A stretch of 53,726 nt of DNA from JALZUE01 sp051251725. GTDB lineage: Bacteria; Pseudomonadota; Gammaproteobacteria; Enterobacterales; Alteromonadaceae. A program made the translations under genes and the position numbers. Numbering within the stretch: position 1 is the first letter of the stretch; each line of letters opens with the position of its first letter. This document shows positions 9,192-17,091 of the stretch, one piece after another. The stretch covers positions 1-53,726 of the forward strand of contig JBPOFN010000029.1 in NCBI GenBank assembly GCA_051251725.1. The letters are read 5' to 3'. The notes beneath the pieces are model-generated. The model saw only the letters and a program-made list of their open reading frames with translations. It did no database searches and was not told where the DNA came from.

Positions 9192-10193
9192 ATGGAAAAT
9201 GACAAATTTCTTTCTGCTAAGCGCTATGCAGAAATCACCATGGAATTGCTAACTAAGCATGCTATTCCACCGACGCCGATTAATTATTCTGTTTTCTTTT
9301 TGTATACCAATGGTAGCCAACCGTTATTAAATCAGCAGATTAATCTGCAAATTAAACAAAATAAAGCGTTAGACTGTATTTTTATTGAAGCATTGTTTAA
9401 TCAATTTGTTTCCAATTCAGAGCAAGTCAATCACGGCATTATTAATCCTTTAAATGACTCTATTAATAGCTTATTAACTAAAATTGACGCTCAAGTTACT
9501 CAAGATGAAGAAGCGGTTAATAATTTAAGAAAAATTGATAGCGCTTTAGAAAAATCAAACCAACCTGCGTCGTTAAACAAAGTCGTTAACTATTTGCTTA
9601 ATACCATTAATAACTCGACTAATCAGCATAAAAACCTATCTGAAGAGCTCAATAAAACCAATGGTGAAGTTTCTGAATTAAGAGAAAAGCTGAAAGTAGC
9701 GCGCAAAGAAGCAATATCAGATGCCCTCACCGGTCTATTAAATCGCCGAGGCTGTGAAGAAAGATTACAACAAATTGATCTCGAAGAAACCCACACCTCA
9801 CTTGCTATCGATATTGATCACTTTAAAAAGATTAATGATAACTTTGGTCATTTTATTGGTGATAAAGTACTACAACGAGTGGCTAACTCTATCAAAACAA
9901 ATATTAGCGACGCCGATTTAGCGGTGCGTTACGGCGGTGAAGAATTTGTTGTGGTGATGGTTAATAAAACCGTATTAGAAGCGAAAGTAATTGCTGAAAA
10001 AATCAGACTCAGTATCTCTAACTTAAAACTCAAACAGCGTAACTCTGATCAATATCTACCCCAGATATCCGTGTCGGTCGGTATTGCAGAAAATAAAGGA
10101 GAAAGCTGTTGGTTAGAGCTATTTAAACGAGCAGATGATGCCTTATACCAAGCCAAATCATCAGGTCGAAATTGTTCGATGATTGCTACTTAA
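9192..10193 (+). CDS. GGDEF-domain diguanylate cyclase
   Basis: The 333-residue protein has an uncharacterised helical N-terminal part (about 1-170), including a probable coiled coil at 135-175 ('LSEELNKTNGEVSELREKL'), and a C-terminal GGDEF domain. The domain has the substrate motif 'DIDHFKKINDNFGH' and the active-site signature 'RYGGEEF' (GGEEF at 248-252). It should therefore make c-di-GMP from two GTP. The allosteric I-site RxxD, expected five residues before GGEEF, reads 'SDAD', so product inhibition is probably absent. No transmembrane segment is evident, so it is probably cytosolic. It is monocistronic and converges on miaE. The double-PilZ protein at 36.2-38.6 kb is a possible reader of the signal. 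Confidence 0.93.
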   Translation: MENDKFLSAKRYAEITMELLTKHAIPPTPINYSVFFLYTNGSQPLLNQQINLQIKQNKALDCIFIEALFNQFVSNSEQVNHGIINPLNDSINSLLTKIDAQVTQDEEAVNNLRKIDSALEKSNQPASLNKVVNYLLNTINNSTNQHKNLSEELNKTNGEVSELREKLKVARKEAISDALTGLLNRRGCEERLQQIDLEETHTSLAIDIDHFKKINDNFGHFIGDKVLQRVANSIKTNISDADLAVRYGGEEFVVVMVNKTVLEAKVIAEKIRLSISNLKLKQRNSDQYLPQISVSVGIAENKGESCWLELFKRADDALYQAKSSGRNCSMIAT

Positions 10194-10228
10194 CTTCCCG
10201 CCAGTTAACAATCATCAGGCAACAGCAG

Positions 10229-10990
10229 TTAGCTAGTTGGCATCCCACTGTGAAACTTAAAGTCACTGTCTGTTGTTGATATCAACTCAGCTTCAACCTT
10301 ACCAAAATGTGTAATTTTAGCGCTGATATCCTCTGCTGATATTGATTGTGCAAGCGCTAAGTAGTCTTGATAATGACGCGCTTCAGAACGTAATAAAGAA
10401 ATATAGAAATCCCCTAAGCGTTTATCAACATGCGGCGCTAATTTAGCAAAACGTTCACAAGAGCGCGCTTCAATATAAGCACCACAAATAAGCTTATCAA
10501 CTAAAGTATCTGGTTCATGGGTTTTCACATGTTTTAACATACCTTTGGCATATCGTGATGGGGTAATACTGTGATATTCAACGCCATAATGATCCATCAT
10601 TTCTAAAACTTGATAAAAATGATGCAGCTCTTCTTTAATGAGCATAACCATTTTATCAATTAAATCTTGGCCATAAAGGGAATTCGATTTAGGAATAACG
10701 GCTTTAGTCAGCTTATTTTTCGCCGCTAAGTCGCGCCAATTACCTTCTCTTTTATAAATGTATTGCTCAAATGGCTTCAACCATTCCAATAAAGCATCAC
10801 CGCTTTCTTTATCAACCGCATATTTACGAATAAGAAACATCGCCGACTGGGCCGCTTTTAATTCACAAATTAAATGGTCCAACAGTAACATGGTGAAGTT
10901 TTCAGGTTTAACTGCTTCAACAACCCATTCTTCAGGGGTTTTACATTGAAGGAAGGCATTAATAGGCGTTAATAGTGTTTCAATGGCCAC
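10229..10990 (-). CDS. miaE: tRNA-(ms2io6A)-hydroxylase MiaE
   Basis: MiaE is a non-haem di-iron monooxygenase that hydroxylates the isopentenyl group of ms2i6A37 in tRNAs reading UNN codons. The 253-residue protein shows a ferritin-like di-iron four-helix pattern: 'EELHHFYQVLEMMDHYG' near residue 122, then 'EARSCERFAKLAPH' near 173 and 'RSEARHYQDYLALA' near 200, supplying the ExxH ligands. Length and motifs match the family. It is transcribed on the minus strand, downstream of the alpha/beta hydrolase gene, from which a perfect hairpin separates it. Confidence 0.93.
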   Translation of the reverse strand: MAIETLLTPINAFLQCKTPEEWVVEAVKPENFTMLLLDHLICELKAAQSAMFLIRKYAVDKESGDALLEWLKPFEQYIYKREGNWRDLAAKNKLTKAVIPKSNSLYGQDLIDKMVMLIKEELHHFYQVLEMMDHYGVEYHSITPSRYAKGMLKHVKTHEPDTLVDKLICGAYIEARSCERFAKLAPHVDKRLGDFYISLLRSEARHYQDYLALAQSISAEDISAKITHFGKVEAELISTTDSDFKFHSGMPTS

Positions 10991-11061
10991 AGGCTGCTGG
11001 TCTCGCTTTATTCTTGGGGTTTTTAAAATGAAGGTTTATCTAACACAAGTTTATCATGAAT

Positions 11062-11091
11062 TTTACCGCGGCAATATCATCCCGCGGTAAA
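11062..11091 (-). terminator. Hairpin after the alpha/beta hydrolase gene
   Basis: A perfect 10-bp GC-rich stem, TTTACCGCGG / CCGCGGTAAA, with a 10-base loop lies between the hydrolase stop and miaE. The T tract is weak, so termination may be partial. Confidence 0.6.
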
Positions 11092-11108
11092 CAAGTAAGT
11101 CGCCCAAA

Positions 11109-11906
11109 CTAGCGACCTTGGCGTGCGATAAAAGCTAGTGAGTGCTGATTAAAGTTATCTGGGTTTTCTACGTTACAGACATGACCACATTGTTGAATAG
11201 TATGTAATAAGCTGTTTTTATGGCGTTTAACCATTTCCATTACCGGCCCTAAAAACATATGGTCTTCTTTGCCCATAATATAAAGGATCGGAATATCGAT
11301 CTCTTTCTCTTTGAAATAGCGCATCAACGGATTAACATCCATCGCTAATTTGAACCAACGGATAAATTCTTTTTGGCACAAACGTTTAGCCTCGCGAACA
11401 AATAAATTACGCGATTCTTTATGGCGTTTTTTCGGCATCATAATAAAGGCAAATAAGCGGTACAACCACATATACGGTAAACAATGTTTAAAGGTATTTC
11501 CCAAATAAACCAAAGTATTGCTACGGGCATTAAAACGGGTAATTGCACCACCTAACACCATACTTGACACATATTCAGGCGCTATCTCAGCAATGTTACG
11601 AATAATAATGGTACCTAAAGAAATACCAACAAAGTGGGCACAGGCAATATTATTGTGATCTAACACATCAATAATATCTTTTGACACGTTATTAAAAGAG
11701 TAATTACCGTCAACAAAGGTTTGTACGAGATGATTAGATTTTCCGTGCCCGCGAAGATCAAGTAACAGTACATTATATTCTTTTTGATAAGCTCTCAGTT
11801 GGCGAAACCAGATCGCCGAACTGCCACCAGCACCATGGACAAAAACAACCCATACCTTACTGGTTTTATGTGGAAAAATAGTATGAAAAAGCACTTCTTT
11901 GCTCAT
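11109..11906 (-). CDS. Alpha/beta hydrolase
   Basis: This is a 265-residue alpha/beta-hydrolase-fold enzyme. The oxyanion region 'FVHGAGGSSAIWFRQL' lies near residue 22, followed by 'LDLRGHGKS', the nucleophile elbow 'GISLGT' near 95, an acidic residue in 'YIMGKEDHMF', and the catalytic His in 'QCGHVCNVENPDNF' near 242. No signal peptide is seen, so it is probably cytoplasmic. The substrate cannot be inferred; relatives include esterases and C-C hydrolases. It is divergent from the HMG-CoA reductase gene across 362 bases, which may be coincidence. Confidence 0.88.
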   Translation of the reverse strand: MSKEVLFHTIFPHKTSKVWVVFVHGAGGSSAIWFRQLRAYQKEYNVLLLDLRGHGKSNHLVQTFVDGNYSFNNVSKDIIDVLDHNNIACAHFVGISLGTIIIRNIAEIAPEYVSSMVLGGAITRFNARSNTLVYLGNTFKHCLPYMWLYRLFAFIMMPKKRHKESRNLFVREAKRLCQKEFIRWFKLAMDVNPLMRYFKEKEIDIPILYIMGKEDHMFLGPVMEMVKRHKNSLLHTIQQCGHVCNVENPDNFNQHSLAFIARQGR

Positions 11907-12268
11907 TACTAACGGCGGCCTATGATACTTATATGACTAGCGGAATTGCCGCCAGTATAACGAAGTTTTTAAAAATCTGTGAATAGTTTCACTAATTCAA
12001 CTTAATACTCACTCAGTAATAAGCGTGGAGTTTTGCTTAGGATCACCATAACACGAGTGTTTTTCACACATGATTTTTACTAAAAGCACCCGCCTAGTTT
12101 AAATAAATAGCTAGTCTAGGCAGATATTTATGCAAGCATTTGCTAACATGCTTATAATAGCTCGCTAAGCTCTTTATTGTAATTTTAGCGCTGTCCACTG
12201 ATTTTCCTTTAGATCATCAGAAAACCTACACTTACAGACCTTACCTTCCATTGCTTATTGGTTAAAAG
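11907..12268. other. Divergent promoter region, hydrolase / HMG-CoA reductase
   Basis: These 362 bases separate two divergent genes and must contain both promoters. I see no tRNA, small gene or clear operator. Confidence 0.5.
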
Positions 12269-13537
12269 ATGATTGCAGACGTAAATAAAAATAAACACTT
12301 GTGCGCCGATTTATTAAAAAACAATACGACACAAGACCTACACCATGAATTAACGCCGAACAGTCAAAGCCCTTATACTAGGTTTCCTAATGGCAGTGAT
12401 TGCACCCAAAATGCAATTAAAAAACGCTGGCAGCACTTAGCTAAAAACACCACTAACTTTGAGCATAGTGAAAGCTTATATGCCGGCGAAGACTTATCAG
12501 TTTATGCCTCTAATATCGAAAACTGTATTGGTACCGTCAAGGTACCTGTTGGTGTGGCCGGCCCAATTAGAATTAGCGGCACTTATGCCCAAGGTGATTT
12601 TTTCTTACCGATGGCAACGACAGAAGCGGCGCTGGTTGCCAGTTATCATCGTGGCTCGGTACTTATTTCAAAAGCGGGCGGTTGCTCAGCATTATTAATG
12701 TCTGAAGGTGTTACCCGCTCGCCAGGTTTTGTTTTTGATACTATCGCGAATCTAGCTGGTTTTTCTCATTGGGTGTTACTCAATAAAGACAAGCTTAGTG
12801 ATGTGACCAAACAAACCAGTAATTATTGTCAATTGATCGATATTCGCATTGCTGCAGAAGGCAATCACTTGTATTTGTTATGTGATTACACGACAGGTGA
12901 TGCTGCCGGCCAAAATATGGTGACCATTGCGACCCAAGCGATTTGTGAATACATAATTGCGAATACGCCAGTGCAGCCACAATATTGGTTTGTTGAAGCA
13001 AATTGCTCCGGCGATAAAAAATCAACAGCACAATCTTATGGCAGTGTCCGCGGTAAAAAAGTTTCAGTTGAAGTAAAAATTCCAGAAAAATTAGTGAAGC
13101 GCTTTTTACATACCACGCCGCAACGTATGGTTGATTGCTGGCGCATGTCAGCATTAGGTGGCGTGATGAGCGGAACAATCGGCATACAAGGGCATTATGC
13201 CAATAGCTTAGCCGCCATGTTTATTGCTTGTGGTCAAGATGCTGCTTGTGTGGCTGAGGCGGCTGTTGGTATTACCCGTTTTGAAATATGCGCCGATGGT
13301 TCATTATATTGCGCGGTCACACTACCAAATTTGATTGTTGGCACTGTCGGCGGCGGTACTAAATTGCCAAGTCAGCAAGCCTGTTTAGAAATGATGGCTT
13401 TGCCAAAAGAAAATCAGGCCAGAGCATTTGCAGAAATTTGTGCCGCAGCAGCATTGGCAGGTGAAATTTCAATTATAGGTTCACTTGCTGCCGGCGATTT
13501 TACTTCTGCCCATAAAAGCTTAGCGCGTGATCGATAA
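12269..13537 (+). CDS. Hydroxymethylglutaryl-CoA reductase, class I type
   Basis: HMG-CoA reductase makes mevalonate from HMG-CoA with NADPH, the committed step of the mevalonate route to isoprenoids. The 422-residue soluble protein corresponds to the catalytic domain without a membrane anchor. Catalytic residues fit the family: Glu119 in 'ATTEAAL', Lys250 in 'SGDKKST', Asp324 in 'CGQDAAC' and His415 in 'SAHKS'. 'VGTVGGGTKLPSQQ' near residue 360 resembles the class I (eukaryote-like) enzyme more than the class II Pseudomonas type. No other mevalonate gene is in the window. Most gammaproteobacteria use the MEP pathway, although vibrios and some relatives also carry such a gene. A strong terminator follows. 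Confidence 0.93.
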   Translation: MIADVNKNKHLCADLLKNNTTQDLHHELTPNSQSPYTRFPNGSDCTQNAIKKRWQHLAKNTTNFEHSESLYAGEDLSVYASNIENCIGTVKVPVGVAGPIRISGTYAQGDFFLPMATTEAALVASYHRGSVLISKAGGCSALLMSEGVTRSPGFVFDTIANLAGFSHWVLLNKDKLSDVTKQTSNYCQLIDIRIAAEGNHLYLLCDYTTGDAAGQNMVTIATQAICEYIIANTPVQPQYWFVEANCSGDKKSTAQSYGSVRGKKVSVEVKIPEKLVKRFLHTTPQRMVDCWRMSALGGVMSGTIGIQGHYANSLAAMFIACGQDAACVAEAAVGITRFEICADGSLYCAVTLPNLIVGTVGGGTKLPSQQACLEMMALPKENQARAFAEICAAAALAGEISIIGSLAAGDFTSAHKSLARDR

Positions 13538-13584
13538 CCTTTAACACGCACATAGTTATTTTTACCTGCACTAGCGGTAGGATC

Positions 13585-13616
13585 AAAAAAGCCGATAAAA
13601 AATCATCGGCTTTTTT
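13585..13616 (+). terminator. Terminator of the HMG-CoA reductase gene
   Basis: An AAAAAAGCCGAT / ATCGGCTTTTTT stem-loop with a T tract begins about 48 bases after the stop. Confidence 0.88.
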
Positions 13617-13623
13617 AATCAAG

Positions 13624-13759
13624 TGATACTTTTATTTTTTTGCTTCAAACTTCCAGCTTCCCGCTTTCAACTTTCAACTTTCAACTTTCAGCTTCAGGCT
13701 TCTAGCCTCTAGCCTCTAGCCTCTAGCCTCTAGCCTCTAGCAATAATAAAAGTATCGCA
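13624..13759. repeat. Heptamer repeat array 1 with inverted flanks
   Basis: Fourteen consecutive 7-base units fill 13643-13740. They are variants of CTTCTAG: CTTCAAA, CTTCCAG, CTTCCCG, three CTTTCAA, CTTTCAG, CTTCAGG, CTTCTAG and five CCTCTAG. Flanking arms share 12 perfect inverted bases, GATACTTTTATT (from 13625) and AATAAAAGTATC (to 13756), with weaker pairing into the array. It lies between convergent genes, after a separate terminator. A second array with the same unit but different arms is at 31986-32110. The units vary by substitution yet keep exact 7-base spacing, and no open frame of interest is present. Function unknown. Confidence 0.85.
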
Positions 13760-13764
13760 TCAGC

Positions 13765-14280
13765 TTATTCAAAATTCCATTTATAAGAAATATCAAAACC
13801 TATGCCTTTGGTTTCACTTCTGACTAAGGTATTTTCAAATTCCAACTCTTTTTGCTCATCTAAAATATTTTGTACTTTAAACTTCAAGGTTGAAGAATAA
13901 GACGGATAATAAGTATAGATAAGGTCTAACGAATGAAAGGGTTGCTCGTAAGTATCATCTTTACCTTCAATACCCGGTAACATAATACGGTCGCCAAAAA
14001 CGTTATAAGCTAAGGTTGCAGAATGATTACCATTAGGCGCATCGTAACCTAAGTTTAAGTTAAGCACATATTCCGAGTGACCTGTCATACGGCGAGTCGT
14101 ATTGGTAATTGACGTAGAAACACCGGTTTGCTCTTCAACACGAACAGGATCAATGTTGATTTCAGAGTCACTTAAGGTCACGTTACCCGATAAATAAAAG
14201 TCTTCACCAACATCTTGTAAAAACTCAACTTCAATACCATAAACTTCACCGTCATCAGTATTGGCGATACGAATAAACAC
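13765..14280 (-). pseudogene. Severed C-terminal tail of a TonB-dependent receptor
   Basis: The 171 codons align along their length with the last ~175 residues of the intact receptor at 14344-17010. Shared blocks are 'GEV(Y/F)GIE', 'SGN(V/I)T(L/I)SDSE', 'TGHSEYV(L/V)NL', 'YNVFGDRI', 'EQPFHSLD', 'YTYYP' and 'FKVQN(I/M)L'. There is no signal peptide, plug domain or start of its own: the frame runs straight into the T tract of the neighbouring receptor's terminator, and the nominal GTG has no ribosome site. It can supply only the last strands of a 22-strand barrel. Most likely it is the remains of a tandem receptor copy that lost its 5' part. Divergence from the intact copy argues for an old duplication. 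Confidence 0.85.
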
Positions 14281-14283
14281 AAT

Positions 14284-14315
14284 AAAAAAAGGAGATGTAG
14301 AAACATCTCCTTTTT
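14284..14315 (-). terminator. Terminator of the TonB-dependent receptor gene
   Basis: On the minus strand GGAGATGT, a TTCT loop and ACATCTCC are followed by TTTTTTTATT, right after the receptor stop codon. The T tract abuts the severed receptor tail. Confidence 0.88.
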
Positions 14316-14343
14316 ATCGTTTATTTTTTATCGCTGGGTTAGA

Positions 14344-17010
14344 TTAAAATTCGTATTGATAAGACACACTAACAACTGTGCCTACCTCTTTTTGACGAAC
14401 AATAATATCAGACTGAGTTACTTCTTGGTCTTCACCTAGCATATTTTGAACTTTGAATTTAATTTTCGAATTAAAATCAGGGTAGTATGTATACACGGCA
14501 TCTAACGAGTGAAAAGGCTGTTCAAAAGCATCTTCACGACCGGCAACACCCGAAGCAATAATTCGGTCTCCAAAAACATTGTATACAAGTGAGCTACTGT
14601 GATTTCCATCAGCAGAATCATAGTTTAATTGTAAATTAACAACGTATTCTGAATGTCCCGTTAAACGCTTAGTTGGGTTAGTTAAATTACCCGCTAATTC
14701 TGGGCTAATTGATACTTCAGAATCACTTATTGTAATATTACCAGAAGTAAAGAAGCCATCAGCTAAATAACTCAAGTCGTGCAACCACTCAGTTTCAATA
14801 CCGAATACTTCGCCTTCTTCACCATTAATAAATGACAAGCTATAGTCTTCATCACCAATACGCATGATATTTTCAATTGGCGCATCAATATCTTTATAGA
14901 AGAAAGCAACTGACCAGCTATCACCGTTATTACTATAATTTTCATAACGTAGATCATAGTTTTTCAGATTACTTGAACCTAAACCAACACGACCACTCGT
15001 ACGAATATCCGTTAATGGATCATAGTAAGATACAGGAATAACTTCACGTAAGTCAGGACGAACAACTGTTTCACCATAGCCAAATCTAACCTGATAATCT
15101 TCACCACCAAGGTATGTCATTGATAATGCAGGATAGAAATCATCTTCGTTAATAGTACCTTCAAGAATCGTTTCTTCGTCATATAGTCTTTCAATATCTT
15201 CTCTTGAGAAAATTAAACTAGATGAACGAAGTGATACTTGACGAAATTGTTCATAACGAACACCACCACTAAAACGCCAAAGGTTTTTATAAATAACATC
15301 AAACGCACCATAACCAGCATCAATTTTCTGTGCCGCTATGTAATCATCTGCATCAGGAATACTTGGTTCATTAAAAGTAACCCCCATACCATTGTCAGTT
15401 ATAAACTGATCGGTTAAGTATGACGATATCGTTAATGGGTCATTACCTATGTCGATACCAGCGCCTGAATTATTATTAACTTTGAAGCTTGAGGTTGTGT
15501 AATTTCGGGCTTTATCGGTAAAGTCGTAACCGACTTTATATTCCATTTCGAAATCACCAACATATATAGGTAAAGTTAAATTACCCGAAGCAGACTTAAC
15601 ATGTTCATCCATATCAACAAACGAGTACGATGCACGGTTTTGGTCACCGGTAATGGTTGATTGTACATAGTCGCCGGAATTACTGTTGTAGTTATCACGA
15701 AAAATATATTCAACTTCGGTTGGAATTTCGGTATTTGCTTCTGACTCTGTATATTGCCAGTCAAAACCTAAGCCCCAATAATCATTAAACGTGTGCTGAC
15801 CAACAAATTGATCAACATCTAACTCTCGTTCTTCATAATTAAACGAAACAATTCTATCGGCAGAACCTGTACCAAATATAGTACGAACCGTACTACCACC
15901 TGGCGCCTGTTTAACCGACATTTCAGTTTCATCTTCCGAGTCTTTTAAATAAATTTTAGAGTATGAAACTTCATGCTGATCTAATTTATAACCCAGTGTA
16001 AAAATACCATTTACACGTTCTTCTTCTGTGGTTACTTTTGAATCAGTTGTCGCATCAAAGCATGAATTACTCACGGCATCGGCAGAATTTAACGTCTCAC
16101 TACAACCAGAACTTACATCTTGTGTAATAACATGATTAGATTTTTCGACAAACTTCCACTTATTGTCATAAGCAACTGACGCTAAAAATCCGATAGTGCC
16201 ACCAAAATAATCTTCATCAAATGAGTTACCTAAGCTTGCTTTAAAGTTTAAATCAGGATCAAGTGACTCACGCTTTAATGACATATCACGGTCAAGTTCA
16301 TTTAATAAATTTTGATTAATTATTTCAGCTTGGTCAGCATTTATATCGTTACCTAAACCTTGTTCTTTAGTAATAATACTAGCAAGGTTAAAGTCACCGC
16401 GATATTTTACAATGGCATCACTTAATGCTGATGGTAAACCTGAATCATTACCATTATAGGTTAAGCCTTTATCAGCTTCAGAATTCTTACCAACACCAAC
16501 TTCAACATTAGCAACAAACTCTGAAGGAATTGATTTAGTACGAATATCGATTGAACCACCGCCAAATGCCGCTGGCATTGAAGGTGAGTATGCTTTTTGT
16601 ACCGCTAAGCTTTCAATAATGCTGGCAGGAAATAAATCAAGTGGAATAACGTTACGAGTTAAGTCTGGACTCGGAACTGCCGCGCCATTTAATCGTGCAC
16701 TTGAATAACGTTCACCTAAACCACGTACATAAATAAACTTACCATCAACTAGCGTCAAACCTGTTACACGGCGAAGTGCAGATGCAGCATCGCTGTCACC
16801 TGTTTTAGATAGTTGCTCAGCACCTAAAATGTCAGCAACGAAAGCTTGATTTTTACGCTCTTCAATAACGGCTACAGCGCTACCTTGCAAACGAGAAGCT
16901 TTAACAACTACTTCTTCAATTGCAGCGTCATCAGATTCTTGTGCCATAGCAAAGCTAGAGCTTGCCGCAAGTGCTATACCTAAAGCAATTTTATTAACTT
17001 TGTATTGCAT
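14344..17010 (-). CDS. TonB-dependent outer-membrane receptor
   Basis: This 888-residue protein has a signal peptide with cleavage expected after 'SSSFAMA' (residue 23). A short TonB-box-like stretch, 'IEEVVVKASRLQ', follows, then a plug domain (about 45-165, with 'YVRGLGERYSSARLNGA' and 'FGGGSIDIRT') and a beta-barrel ending in the aromatic terminus 'YQYEF'. It should import a bulky substrate across the outer membrane using TonB-ExbBD energy. The ligand is not evident; the plug resembles the large receptors common in marine Alteromonadales. The gene upstream on the same strand, 81 bases away, encodes a surface-type lipoprotein, suggesting a two-gene uptake operon. A severed paralogous tail lies directly downstream. 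Confidence 0.93.
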   Translation of the reverse strand: MQYKVNKIALGIALAASSSFAMAQESDDAAIEEVVVKASRLQGSAVAVIEERKNQAFVADILGAEQLSKTGDSDAASALRRVTGLTLVDGKFIYVRGLGERYSSARLNGAAVPSPDLTRNVIPLDLFPASIIESLAVQKAYSPSMPAAFGGGSIDIRTKSIPSEFVANVEVGVGKNSEADKGLTYNGNDSGLPSALSDAIVKYRGDFNLASIITKEQGLGNDINADQAEIINQNLLNELDRDMSLKRESLDPDLNFKASLGNSFDEDYFGGTIGFLASVAYDNKWKFVEKSNHVITQDVSSGCSETLNSADAVSNSCFDATTDSKVTTEEERVNGIFTLGYKLDQHEVSYSKIYLKDSEDETEMSVKQAPGGSTVRTIFGTGSADRIVSFNYEERELDVDQFVGQHTFNDYWGLGFDWQYTESEANTEIPTEVEYIFRDNYNSNSGDYVQSTITGDQNRASYSFVDMDEHVKSASGNLTLPIYVGDFEMEYKVGYDFTDKARNYTTSSFKVNNNSGAGIDIGNDPLTISSYLTDQFITDNGMGVTFNEPSIPDADDYIAAQKIDAGYGAFDVIYKNLWRFSGGVRYEQFRQVSLRSSSLIFSREDIERLYDEETILEGTINEDDFYPALSMTYLGGEDYQVRFGYGETVVRPDLREVIPVSYYDPLTDIRTSGRVGLGSSNLKNYDLRYENYSNNGDSWSVAFFYKDIDAPIENIMRIGDEDYSLSFINGEEGEVFGIETEWLHDLSYLADGFFTSGNITISDSEVSISPELAGNLTNPTKRLTGHSEYVVNLQLNYDSADGNHSSSLVYNVFGDRIIASGVAGREDAFEQPFHSLDAVYTYYPDFNSKIKFKVQNMLGEDQEVTQSDIIVRQKEVGTVVSVSYQYEF

Positions 17011-17091
17011 TTTAACACCCTTTTCTTGGATTAATTAATGTAAGAAATAGGCGCCAAATAAGCGCCTATATCAGTTTTCTAATCGCAAGAA

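Noticed and set aside
12795..13178. Open frame of 127 codons on the minus strand
   Set aside because: It lies wholly inside the HMG-CoA reductase gene, whose catalytic motifs are intact; the antisense protein has no recognisable features.
13643..13740. Heptamer array considered as a CRISPR array
   Set aside because: The units are 7 bases and contiguous, with no spacers and no cas genes nearby.
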